64,000 bases of DNA, from assembly GCA_036244855.1 (NCBI GenBank), contig BQKZ01001409.1, positions 1,976-65,975 on the forward strand. Direction: 5' to 3'. The position numbers were made by a program, and so were the translations under genes. Shown piece by piece: positions 1 through 64,000 of this stretch. A model generated the notes under the pieces. It did no database searches. It was not told the DNA's origin and worked only from the letters and a program-made list of their open reading frames with translations. Numbering within the stretch: the first letter of the stretch is position 1; each line of letters begins with the position of its first letter. The stretch is from Temnopleurus reevesii (Eukaryota; Echinodermata; Echinoidea; Temnopleuroida; Temnopleuridae).

Positions 1-64000
<64,000 letters not shown>

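Overview
The window is eukaryotic DNA: AT-rich, intron-dense, with GT-AG splice sites, many short inverted-repeat transposons and two assembly gaps (23730-24105 and 36225-37179). Almost all of it is one plus-strand gene encoding a pecanex-like multipass membrane protein (PCNX/pcx family). The protein is clearly animal. Repeat style and residue matches suggest an invertebrate deuterostome, most likely a sea urchin; that assignment is inference.

Layout: the start codon is at 508. I could chain 37 exons from 508 to 61246, with reading phase agreeing at every junction I could test; the junction lost in the second gap cannot be tested. The window stops on a good 3' splice site (63999-64000), so the last exon(s) and 3' UTR lie outside. 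Exons 1-2 encode two N-terminal membrane spans. Exons 3-12 encode a roughly 900-residue Ser-rich, charged, low-complexity region dominated by the 1.3-kb exon 6. Exons 12-25 encode the polytopic membrane core. Exons 26-35 encode the strongly conserved C-terminal pecanex domain. Exons 36-37 begin a Gly/Ser/Gln-rich tail. I found no second gene and no tRNA or rRNA gene.

The striking observation is that partial copies of exons, usually the 3' end of an exon together with its splice donor, recur beside their parent exons. This affects at least eight exons: 4 (129-bp unit x3), 9 (acceptor side), 16 (82-bp unit x6, identical as read), 20 (at least three visible copies plus a displaced one), 23, 30, 33 and 36 (decayed array). 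The copies run from identical to nearly unreadable, suggesting one process acting repeatedly on this gene. Some are embedded in GAT-rich satellite.

Two in-frame stop codons interrupt otherwise intact exons: TAA in exon 12 (16721) and TGA in exon 30 (34198). The TGA sits where vertebrate pecanex proteins, as I recall them, have cysteine. They may be sequence errors, a null haplotype or recoding; the sequence alone cannot decide.

The introns carry non-autonomous DNA transposons: a 1.15-kb fold-back element with a nested TA-flanked element, several 140-600 bp elements with terminal inverted repeats, and a tandem array element with a 155-162 bp unit.
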